DNA of 64,000 nt from Bruticola sp004554425 (GTDB taxonomy: Bacteria > Vulcanimicrobiota > Xenobia > Xenobiales > Xenobiaceae), in assembly GCA_958366945.1 (NCBI GenBank), contig CATXCY010000003.1, positions 46,299 to 110,298 of the forward strand. The letters run 5' to 3'. The position numbers were made by a program, and so were the translations under genes. Below are positions 44,557-52,245 of the stretch, piece after piece (position 1 is the first letter of the stretch; every line of letters begins with the position of its first letter). The notes under the pieces were generated by a model, which did not search any database, had not been told where the DNA came from, and saw nothing but the letters and a program-made list of their open reading frames with translations.

Positions 44557-45099
44557 TTATTTATTGCTTACAGATGTGTCTAGCTTCACACGCTTTGCAG
44601 CGAAAGCTTTTGATACATTAAAGCGTTTGATGATTTCTTTTTCATTCATTCCTTTTGATTCTTTATACGGAATCATTACTTCAGCGCAGAGTGCCTTTGC
44701 TTGCCATTCAACGCTACAAAAAGCCGGTATTTCTCTATCATTGAAGCTATACTCAAATACTGGAGTAAAACCTATATAGAATAAGAATACATGACACATC
44801 TCGTGGCATATAAATCCTAAATAACTTCCAATACCTCTATATGCTCCGCTGTAGACAGACTCTTTTATCGCTATAGTAAAACCGCCTCGCTCATTTTGGT
44901 AGCATTGTGCCATAGTATTACGAGGCAATTCCCTGTCATCAATAATTTCAAAGCTGCAATTAGGGAATATATTCGGTAGTTTTTCTAGAGAATCCAAAAC
45001 AGGGAACTTCCCTTCCTCTGAAACTTCATAAACTGCTCTAAAAACTTTAGAAAACTTACGTAAAACAGCTCTAGTCGTCGGTTTGGTTTTGTAGTCCAC
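44557..45099 (-). CDS. ImmA/IrrE-family metallopeptidase
   Basis: 180 residues. The zinc-binding HExxH is in GFICHEMCHVFLF (about residue 97), followed by CSVEWQAKALCAEVMIP with the usual downstream acidic residue region. Family knowledge: ImmA-type proteases cleave the paired XRE repressor on DNA damage or cell signals, as in ICEBs1. It overlaps the end of the XRE repressor gene by 29 bp, a typical ImmR-ImmA arrangement. Confidence 0.85.
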   Translation of the reverse strand: MDYKTKPTTRAVLRKFSKVFRAVYEVSEEGKFPVLDSLEKLPNIFPNCSFEIIDDRELPRNTMAQCYQNERGGFTIAIKESVYSGAYRGIGSYLGFICHEMCHVFLFYIGFTPVFEYSFNDREIPAFCSVEWQAKALCAEVMIPYKESKGMNEKEIIKRFNVSKAFAAKRVKLDTSVSNK

Positions 45100-45469
45100 T
45101 TTTTACTCCCTTGCCTGTTTTATTAAGAAGTTCAGTAATTTTTCTTGCTGTTTCTTCATCCATGTCATCAAATGAACGCGCAAATTGCATCGCGGCTTTT
45201 CTCTGTTCTCGACCAGCGTTCATGGATAATATCTTATACTGGGTACGAGACTCCTCAGCAGCTAACTGTAGTTCTTCCCTTTCTTTATAACTGAGACCGT
45301 AATGGTTTGAAATTTTATCTATCCAATCTGATGGAACATTTTTCTTACCATTTTCTACAGCAGAAAGGAACGGTAAGGATATCTCAAGCATCTCGGCCAT
45401 ATCTCCCATAACTTCATGATATTTTACACGAAGTATACGAAGTAACTCACCAAACTTTGTGTACCCCAC
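45071..45469 (-). CDS. XRE-family repressor (ImmR-like)
   Basis: 132 residues. N-terminal helix-turn-helix (KFGELLRILRVKYHEVMGDM, AEMLEISLPFLSAVENGKK), then a helical region with SYKEREELQLAAEE and a C-terminal tail. GTG start with an ideal AGGAGGTGA 6 nt upstream. Its own promoter region contains three GTTAA-type sites, suggesting autoregulation. Pairs with the ImmA-like peptidase encoded next. Confidence 0.87.
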   Translation of the reverse strand: MGYTKFGELLRILRVKYHEVMGDMAEMLEISLPFLSAVENGKKNVPSDWIDKISNHYGLSYKEREELQLAAEESRTQYKILSMNAGREQRKAAMQFARSFDDMDEETARKITELLNKTGKGVKSGLQNQTDD

Positions 45470-45493
45470 TTTTACTCACCTCCTTCTAACCGT

Positions 45494-45552
45494 ATTGTAT
45501 CACAAAATTAACCTATAAGCAAATAAAAATATTAACTTTTTTTTGGTTAATT
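45494..45552 (-). promoter_or_regulatory. Promoter and probable operators of the XRE repressor
   Basis: On the minus strand TTGCTT (45522-45517) and TACAAT (45499-45494) are 17 bp apart and precede the start codon by about 25 bp. AATTAACC (45506-45513) and GGTTAATT (45545-45552) are perfect inverted copies bracketing the -35, and a third ATTAAC lies at 45531. These are candidate repressor sites. Confidence 0.55.
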
Positions 45553-45614
45553 ACTCGTAAAAAAACTAACTACATAAGCTTCTCTGAAATTGTACACACT
45601 TAAGATTTATAAAC

Positions 45615-45652
45615 ATAAAAAAATCCCGAACAAGAAATTTCTGTTCGGGATT
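45615..45652 (-). terminator. Terminator after the RNase II-family gene; right copy of the 31-bp repeat
   Basis: Minus-strand hairpin identical in its 31-bp core to the one after hydF, followed by seven U residues, 10 bp past the stop at 45662. Confidence 0.88.
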
Positions 45653-45661
45653 TTTTTTACT

Positions 45662-47707
45662 TTAAACTATAGGACTCAAGCGTACTGTACAATCGCGTGG
45701 CCAGACTAGGTCGATCTTGACGTGAATGTGGGTACCTGGCGGTAAGGGATGACCGGGAACGTGTGGGCATTCATTTTCTAATAAACAGCCGCAGAGTTGG
45801 ACAATGTGTTTATCAGGATGATTAGCCAACACGATAGCTTCCATCTCTTCGCCGGAATGCTCTTCCAAGTAACGTAAAATCCAATAATTTTTGCGCTCGC
45901 GCTCTAACATATCGGCTGTGCTGGTAGCTTGCTTAGTATAAGCTAAGAGACGATCTAAGTCTTCAGCTTTATACATAGGTTCATCGACTGAGCCATTAAG
46001 CATAGACTTTAGTTGGCGTTGCATCAAAAGATCGTTATAGCGGCGTATAGGAGAAGTTACTTGTACATAACTATCTAACCCCAGGCCAGTATGGTGAGCT
46101 GGAGTAATACCCATAGTACCTTTTTTAAGGAAACGTCGAGAATTATAAGCCTTCACAGGATCAAAATCTGCAATCAAATCATCCAAAGGCTTTTCCGGGG
46201 GCTCTTGACTTCTAAAAATACCAGGGGCTTCGTGTTCAGCCAAATAATTGCCAGCTGTAGAATTAGCTAAAATCATTAGCTCGCTAACTAAAAGTTGCGA
46301 GGGAGAATCGGGAGCTTCACGCTCGATAAATATTTGTCCATCTTTAACTTTTACATTTACGCGTGGAAAAGGTACAACCATAGCCCCATTTTGTAAACGC
46401 TTCTCCTTAAGCTTACGGACTATATCCATAAACTTACTCCAACGGCCTTGAGCCAAGTATTCATTGGCAGAATCATAAGTAAGGCGTTCAGCTACTTTTA
46501 TGATACTAGAGGCCATTTTTGAAGATACAATATTAAAATCGGCATCAAAGTCGACTAAGAAAGAAAAAGCCAAGCGCTTCTTGCCAGCAACTAAGCTACA
46601 AACGCTGTCAGAAAGAATTTCTGGACACATAGGCACTTTTAAATCCGGTAAGTAAATAGCCGTACCGCGCTGTAAAGCTTCTTGATCTATTAAAGATTCG
46701 GGAGTTACATAGTTAGAAGCATCGGCAATATGGATACCGATTCGGAAAGTTCCATCTTCGTTTTCTTCAAAACTTAAGGCGTCGTCAATATCGGTTGTTG
46801 TATCATCATCAATAGTGACACAAGGTAAGTAAGTAAGATTGAGCCTAGTGTCCCCCTCTGCCTTGGCATTGCCATCTTCATCTAAGAACTTTACGCAAGA
46901 CATAGCTTCTTGCAATTCGTCTTTTTCAAATTGCGTAGAAATATTATACTTGCGCAAAGCTAAATTTTCGTGTTCACTCCAAAGACCAGCTTTAAGCATA
47001 AATTGGAAGGGGGCGTCACGACGAGTAATATCAACCGATTTTAAAAGTTCGCTTATTTCTTTGTAACGATGCGACTCTAAGCCATTGACAGCTACATCGG
47101 CAAAGCCTCGCAGCAACTTTTTAGCATTTTGCTCAAATTCTTCCGGATAAGTTAATTGAGCACTATCACTAACAGGGTTTTTCCAAATATTTAAAACCCA
47201 CTGGCTCAAAGCCGCTTGCTCTTTGCGATTAAATTCTTCAGCATCACGACGCTGGAAAATTTCTTGCACCTGAGCTTCGGTACGCCTTATATAACCATTA
47301 CCTTTACGATAAAAATAGACACTATCATTATCTAAGCTTCTATAGGTGGCTGAAAGAGCTTCAGGATCGGATCGACTTAAAATTAAATCGCTTATTTCCT
47401 CCAAAGGCCAAAGATGATCATCACTTTCACCTTCTAAGAGCTCCCACAACTCGGCCGGATCGATTTGAGAAGCCAGCTCTTCACGTCTGGCTTGAGCTTT
47501 AGCCAAAGCCTCGGCCAATATATCATAAGAAGAATTGGGATCGATAAAGCCGGGAACAATAAACATAGCCTTGGAATCGGCAATTTTTTCTTCACGGCTG
47601 CGGGCGTTGCGGACAAAAACCTTTCCTGGCTTGTCTTGACGCAAACAAACGGCAGGTAAAAGCTTTTTATCTTGGATATACTCTAAATAAGAGCCTGGAG
47701 TTATCAC
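45662..47707 (-). CDS. RNase II/RNB-family exoribonuclease
   Basis: 681 residues. N-terminal region of about 280 residues without a clear cold-shock domain signature, then the RNB domain: CVTIDDDTTTDIDDALSFEE (catalytic Asp cluster, about 300-318), GIHIADASNYV, GTAIYLPDLKVPMCPEILSD, and YVQVTSPIRRYNDLLMQRQL. A short C-terminal S1-like end is weak. The plan fits the RNase II-like proteins of diverse bacteria more than RNase R. ATG 47707 lacks an obvious ribosome site. Last gene of the long minus-strand block. Confidence 0.9.
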   Translation of the reverse strand: MITPGSYLEYIQDKKLLPAVCLRQDKPGKVFVRNARSREEKIADSKAMFIVPGFIDPNSSYDILAEALAKAQARREELASQIDPAELWELLEGESDDHLWPLEEISDLILSRSDPEALSATYRSLDNDSVYFYRKGNGYIRRTEAQVQEIFQRRDAEEFNRKEQAALSQWVLNIWKNPVSDSAQLTYPEEFEQNAKKLLRGFADVAVNGLESHRYKEISELLKSVDITRRDAPFQFMLKAGLWSEHENLALRKYNISTQFEKDELQEAMSCVKFLDEDGNAKAEGDTRLNLTYLPCVTIDDDTTTDIDDALSFEENEDGTFRIGIHIADASNYVTPESLIDQEALQRGTAIYLPDLKVPMCPEILSDSVCSLVAGKKRLAFSFLVDFDADFNIVSSKMASSIIKVAERLTYDSANEYLAQGRWSKFMDIVRKLKEKRLQNGAMVVPFPRVNVKVKDGQIFIEREAPDSPSQLLVSELMILANSTAGNYLAEHEAPGIFRSQEPPEKPLDDLIADFDPVKAYNSRRFLKKGTMGITPAHHTGLGLDSYVQVTSPIRRYNDLLMQRQLKSMLNGSVDEPMYKAEDLDRLLAYTKQATSTADMLERERKNYWILRYLEEHSGEEMEAIVLANHPDKHIVQLCGCLLENECPHVPGHPLPPGTHIHVKIDLVWPRDCTVRLSPIV

Positions 47708-47797
47708 TTAGGTGCACTCTTTTCTAGCAAAGCTCAGCTTCGCAAAATCGATTGAAGGAAAAACATTATAATTTATTTTTGAGAAAAAGACAGCTTT

Positions 47798-48727
47798 TTA
47801 AAAGCCTTTGGCCCAGCAAACGTCAGAAATAACTTTGCTCTCTGGGCTAATCCTCTTCAGATTATCCCCTACTAAATCTACAGTATAGATGGCATTGTCT
47901 TTAACAAAGGCAATTACATTCCCTGACGGATTCCAAGTAGGAGATGAGCACCCGCCTTCATGCACAATAGTACGCGATTTTTTAGAGAACATATCATATA
48001 AGACAATTTGACCATCAACTACAGCAGCAATGCTGCTACCAGTGGGAGCCATACAAGCTTGCACGGCACCAGGCATTATTTCTTTGGTCTCTCCGTCAGC
48101 CTTAGTAGAATCGGTAACATAAAGAGCCGTCTTGCCAGAAGAGCTGGTATAAGAGAAAAGAATATCTCGCCCGAAATTAGACCAACTTGGCGGCCCTAAA
48201 CGCCTTGCATCAATTAAACACGCAGGCGCTTTACCTATTTTTTGCACAAATATGCGCTGCTGTTCTTGAGTAACATCGCCACGCAGATATGTAAAATATC
48301 CTTCATTATCACGACTTAAACAAGGAAAGGCCAAGGGCTCACCAGTTTTTACCAAACCTTCTTCTGCATACGTTTCTAAATTGATCAGCCTTAAAGAATT
48401 GGGCTCACCACACACATAGATCAACAAACGACCATTGCGAGACAAACTGGGAGAAGAAGCCGGAGCACCATTTATTTCCGCTTTGTTTTTAAGTTTGTTA
48501 TAAGCTCGACGCCCTTTAGAGCTAATATGGGAGTGCTCGGGCACAGCTCCCACCACGTAAGTAGCATGTTCTCCAAATTGATCCATCCACTCAATACGAG
48601 AGCGTCCACTTTCAACTACTGAATAGTAAAGGCGCCCCTCTTCAGGAAGTGGGCCTCGATCCGAGCAAGCAACCGCACCTAAAGCTAGCATAGTTACTAA
48701 TAACGTCAGCTTAAATTTATTGTTCAT
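47798..48727 (-). CDS. TolB-like beta-propeller lipoprotein
   Basis: 309 residues. Signal peptide ends in LGAVAC (Cys21, lipobox). The rest shows repeated propeller-type blades: PSLSRNGRLLIYVCG, PSWSNFGRDILFSYT, ACMAPTGSSIAAVVDG and PTWNPSGNVIAFVKDN, the WSPDG-like repeats of TolB and related proteins. Likely a periplasmic, membrane-anchored binding protein. GAGGG 5 nt upstream of the ATG. Follows the SpoIID/LytB gene by 14 bp. Confidence 0.78.
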   Translation of the reverse strand: MNNKFKLTLLVTMLALGAVACSDRGPLPEEGRLYYSVVESGRSRIEWMDQFGEHATYVVGAVPEHSHISSKGRRAYNKLKNKAEINGAPASSPSLSRNGRLLIYVCGEPNSLRLINLETYAEEGLVKTGEPLAFPCLSRDNEGYFTYLRGDVTQEQQRIFVQKIGKAPACLIDARRLGPPSWSNFGRDILFSYTSSSGKTALYVTDSTKADGETKEIMPGAVQACMAPTGSSIAAVVDGQIVLYDMFSKKSRTIVHEGGCSSPTWNPSGNVIAFVKDNAIYTVDLVGDNLKRISPESKVISDVCWAKGF

Positions 48728-48741
48728 TTTGCCCTCGATAA

Positions 48742-50361
48742 TCAGTTAGCTGTCTTTAATTCACAACCTGGATAATAATGCTTAATAATGTCGATATAAC
48801 TCTGACCAACTTGAGCACGTCCCTGGGCACCTTCTTGGCACAAACCGACACCATGTCCCCAGCCGCCACCTTCGACAATAATGCCATTTTCTGCCTTATC
48901 GATGTAGAATAAAGTGCTCTTTAAACCAGAAGGGCCAATCTTGCCACCGCTGGTTAACCAACGGATCTTGTCTCCATTTACGGTAAAACTTCCCTTATCT
49001 GTAACAATAGACAATTCAGCTACACGACCACTACCGGTACGCTTAGTAACCGTTACGGCAGTAAAATTACCGATATCAGCAGGTTGAGCTCCGCACAATA
49101 CTGGCAAAGAAGCCTCCAACATTTTTTGAAAATTTACTGTTGAGAAGTCGGCATGCCAACGAAAGCGAGAGGCATTTTTGCAATAAGATTCTGGCGGATT
49201 GTCGATAAAAGCTCTAAATTTGCTCTCCAATTCTGGAGTGTTTTCTACTATAGCGGCCAAATTCGTCGATTTTTTTTCATTTTCGACAGTTTGAGTTTGC
49301 TCTGGAGCATAATAATCTTCATATTCGTTATTGCTATAGTCGGATATATATTCTACTGGAGCATCGCTATTCCAAGACAAACCATTAATAGTATCACTGG
49401 AAGCGGTTAAATAGCTGAGCGGCTGAGCCATATCCCACACATTTTCGATACTTTCACCCATACCGCCGCAAACCGCATGGTAACGCGTATCGGCTAAGAA
49501 ATTGTTATAGCAAACGATCATGCCTTTCGTGGCTTCAATTTGCGCATTGACGTTGGCATTTTCTACACCAGCGCCGCCATAGACATGGCAATGGACACCA
49601 GAGCAAAGATCATATCCTTCTTTATCATGGCGTCCTAAATTCGATAAAGTATAAGAGCGAGCTACACAAGCCATAGCTTTTAAAGCTTCATTGTCGAAGC
49701 GAGCAGGCACTTCGCTAGGTACTACCCCCTTGAGATAATCCTCTACAGGCAAAGTATTTATAACAGAAATTGTGTGCGTATTGTCATTGTCCTGACGAAT
49801 GGCAAAAGTAAGACTTCCGCGATAAGAAGCTTGCACTTGAGATTTTTTCTGCACATTGATGGAAGTTAAAGTACAAACAGTCGGATCACCAGCTAAAGAG
49901 GCAGATCCATTACCATAAGTTTCAGCAGCTCGTAAAGTTACAGGCTCTTCACTATTAAAAAGCAAGCGATCTTTTTCATCATAAAAATTGAGCCTTATTT
50001 TTTTCCACATAGTAGCAATAAGACGAATTTTTATAACAGAAGCCTGACCATCTGGATAGATAATTCCGTTAGGAGCAGTGAGCTCAGCTTCCTCTAAGAT
50101 ATCCGGCAAGCCAACTTTTATTTCAGTTGAAGGAGAAAAAGCTTTTTGGGTATCTTGGCTAGATTCTATATAAGAAGCTAGCATAGCTTGGTTGCTAGGC
50201 TCTTGCTCAGAACTAGCTTTAGACTCTTGAGCATTGGTAAATGCAGCAGAACTTGCTTTATGTTCTTTTATGGCTCTGGCATAAGATACATACATAGTTA
50301 TCAAGCAAGCTATAAGGGTGAAGATACAACTATATAGAAAGCGCTGTTTATTATTGCTCAT
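48742..50361 (-). CDS. SpoIID/LytB domain protein
   Basis: 539 residues. N-terminal membrane anchor (FLYSCIFTLIACLITMYVS, about 7-25), a linker, then a SpoIID/LytB domain: LPVEDYLKGVVPSEVPARFD, EALKAMACVARSYTLSN, ATKGMIVCYNNFLADTRYHA, and end motif GGGWGHGVGLCQEGAQGRA. SpoIID is a lytic transglycosylase acting on denuded glycan strands; LytB relatives enhance amidases. An insertion of about 120 residues (after the AVCGGMGESIENVWD motif) splits the domain. Next to murQ, which fits peptidoglycan turnover. Confidence 0.9.
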   Translation of the reverse strand: MSNNKQRFLYSCIFTLIACLITMYVSYARAIKEHKASSAAFTNAQESKASSEQEPSNQAMLASYIESSQDTQKAFSPSTEIKVGLPDILEEAELTAPNGIIYPDGQASVIKIRLIATMWKKIRLNFYDEKDRLLFNSEEPVTLRAAETYGNGSASLAGDPTVCTLTSINVQKKSQVQASYRGSLTFAIRQDNDNTHTISVINTLPVEDYLKGVVPSEVPARFDNEALKAMACVARSYTLSNLGRHDKEGYDLCSGVHCHVYGGAGVENANVNAQIEATKGMIVCYNNFLADTRYHAVCGGMGESIENVWDMAQPLSYLTASSDTINGLSWNSDAPVEYISDYSNNEYEDYYAPEQTQTVENEKKSTNLAAIVENTPELESKFRAFIDNPPESYCKNASRFRWHADFSTVNFQKMLEASLPVLCGAQPADIGNFTAVTVTKRTGSGRVAELSIVTDKGSFTVNGDKIRWLTSGGKIGPSGLKSTLFYIDKAENGIIVEGGGWGHGVGLCQEGAQGRAQVGQSYIDIIKHYYPGCELKTAN

Positions 50362-50365
50362 GCCT

Positions 50366-51190
50366 TTATCCTCGCTGTCCTGATTGCAAATTTGCTAAAG
50401 CTTCACGCAAGCTGCCGTTGGCTTTTTTTAAGGCTTGCTGAGCTTCCGCAAAGCTTATCTTAGCTAAAGAAGCAGCCATTTCCACTTGACGTTTTACCAG
50501 TTTGGCATTGCTAGCTTTGACATCGATCATCATATTGCCCGCACAATGGCCCAAAGAAACCATAACTCCGGTAGAGATCATATTTAAAGCTAACTTGGTA
50601 GCTGTGCCAGCTTTTAAACGCGTCGAACCGCGTAAAACTTCCGGCCCCACAGCCAGCAAAATAGGAAAATCAGCCTCTGTCGCAGCTTGAGCGCCTGGAT
50701 TGCAAAAAATAGCTCCAGTTTCAATTCCGGCTTCACGCAAACGACGCAAACCACCTAAAACAAAAGGAGTACTTCCTGAAGCGGTTATACCTAGAGCAAA
50801 ATCTCCAGAATTGATAGAACGTTTGCTAAGTTCAACATAAGCTGCTTCCCTATCATCTTCGGCATTTTCTACAGCCTCTATCAGGGCCCCGGGACCGCCA
50901 GCAATAATAGCTTGCACTTGCTGAGGATCGGTGCCAAAAGTAGGCGGACATTCAGCAGCGTCCAACACTCCCAGACGACCACTAGTACCAGCTCCAAAGT
51001 AAAAAAGACGGCCTCCGTTTTTCAGCTTATCAGTAATAGCTTTTATGCACTCGGCAATAGTGGGCAAAGCCGCTTTAACTGCCAGGACAGCTTTGGCGTC
51101 TTCGCTGTTCATAAGTTGCACTAATTCCAAAGGGGTCATTTTGTCTAAATGCAGACTTAGAGGATTAGATGCTTCAGTTAAATTTTGCAT
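50366..51190 (-). CDS. murQ: N-acetylmuramic acid 6-phosphate etherase
   Basis: 274 residues. Splits MurNAc-6-P into GlcNAc-6-P and lactate during cell-wall recycling. SIS domain with GAGTSGRLGVLDAAECPPTF, EAVENAEDDREAA, LGITASGSTPFVLGGL, AGTATKLALNMISTGVMV, and a C-terminal UBA-like helical end LKKANGSLREALANL. ATG 51190 (MQNLTEASNP) matches the family start; a TTG at 51253 would add 21 residues. Its stop is 4 bp before the SpoIID/LytB start. Confidence 0.93.
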   Translation of the reverse strand: MQNLTEASNPLSLHLDKMTPLELVQLMNSEDAKAVLAVKAALPTIAECIKAITDKLKNGGRLFYFGAGTSGRLGVLDAAECPPTFGTDPQQVQAIIAGGPGALIEAVENAEDDREAAYVELSKRSINSGDFALGITASGSTPFVLGGLRRLREAGIETGAIFCNPGAQAATEADFPILLAVGPEVLRGSTRLKAGTATKLALNMISTGVMVSLGHCAGNMMIDVKASNAKLVKRQVEMAASLAKISFAEAQQALKKANGSLREALANLQSGQRG

Positions 51191-51265
51191 AAGCTCATCA
51201 ATATCACTTTCAAAAAGACAAAAAAGCTTGAAAGCGGCCGCAGCCTTTTCCAAGCTTCTAAATAA

Positions 51266-52189
51266 CTAAGACCAAGCATCTTTGCGGCGTTTTACTTCCA
51301 CAACAGGCGCTTTATCTTCTTTTATACTCTTATTAAGCTCGGCACGGATCATAATAGCACATAGAAATCCGATAGAAATAATGCCAAAAATATCAGTATC
51401 GGTAATTTTACCTTTAAAAATCCAAACCGAACTTATAAAAATAGCACATAAACTGATACCGGCTCCGAAGATCTCACTGCGCTGAGCATCTCCGTCTTTT
51501 ATAAAGATGTTGGTAATTTCTTTTAAGTAGCCGCCACCAGGAATAGGATGATCTTTAAGAGCGGTCCAAGGCAAAAACTCACGAGCAACTATCGCTCCTA
51601 AAGGAATAAGCAAAGCAGCTATAATCAAAAGAAACCAAACATTATGGTTAAATAAAGCGATAATATAAGCGCGGCAAGGATAGAGACCAACGGCGCTAAG
51701 CAAAAGACTTGCTATAGAAGTGGCAATCATAGTGCCATTGGTGACCGAGCCGTCTTTTATGTGAGTGAGCATCCTTTCCTCGATGCCGAAATAAGGAAGA
51801 TAGCGTAAAGCGGCCACAGTCAAAATTATAGTTAAGTCTATAAATAAAACCAACAAAGCAGCAACCGCTATCAAAATCGACATCATGCCGGGAAATGGAG
51901 TGCGGAAGCCGATCAGAAAATCGAGTCCTAAGACAGCTGCAGACCAAGCTAAAACATGATATACGTAAGATTTATTAACTCGGTAACTGCACCAGAACAA
52001 AAAAGCAGCCACAAAAAGCAACAAAATTCCGATATTGACGACAGAGCTATCAAAAGGCCAGAAATAATTGCCAGCTTCATCTAACAAAGGCAAGTCAAAC
52101 GGATTTACTAACGAGCGTTGCAAATCGGGATGTATGGCCAATTTCTTGTATTCTTCGCCGGCAGCTTGAGCCAGAAAAAAGAAAAACAT
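51266..52189 (-). CDS. Unknown multi-pass membrane protein
   Basis: 307 residues with about seven hydrophobic helices, for example VVNIGILLLFVAAFLFW, MMSILIAVAALLVLFIDLTI and VWFLLIIAALLIPLGAIVA. No family recognised. A GTGAGG-like GAGG precedes the ATG. It lies between murQ and an unknown secreted protein inside the envelope block, so an envelope role is plausible but unproven. Confidence 0.65.
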   Translation of the reverse strand: MFFFFLAQAAGEEYKKLAIHPDLQRSLVNPFDLPLLDEAGNYFWPFDSSVVNIGILLLFVAAFLFWCSYRVNKSYVYHVLAWSAAVLGLDFLIGFRTPFPGMMSILIAVAALLVLFIDLTIILTVAALRYLPYFGIEERMLTHIKDGSVTNGTMIATSIASLLLSAVGLYPCRAYIIALFNHNVWFLLIIAALLIPLGAIVAREFLPWTALKDHPIPGGGYLKEITNIFIKDGDAQRSEIFGAGISLCAIFISSVWIFKGKITDTDIFGIISIGFLCAIMIRAELNKSIKEDKAPVVEVKRRKDAWS

Positions 52190-52245
52190 GGGAAAACCTC
52201 GATTTTCCTAACTATTATCATGCTATCGACGGATCGGCTACTCGC

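Larger units (their letters stand above)
42817..45652. mobile_element. Accessory island bounded by a perfect 31-bp direct repeat (terminator copies)
   Basis: Positions 42817-42847 and 45622-45652 carry the same 31 bp in the same orientation, each an intrinsic terminator beginning aatcccgaac and ending gttcgggatt. Between them lie five minus-strand genes of mobile or conflict type: SUKH immunity protein, LHH nuclease, DUF4417 protein, ImmA-like peptidase and XRE repressor. Outside lie housekeeping genes hydF (plus) and an RNase II-family gene (minus), which would otherwise converge on one terminator. No integrase or transposase is present. The insertion history is inferred from this layout. 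Confidence 0.65.
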
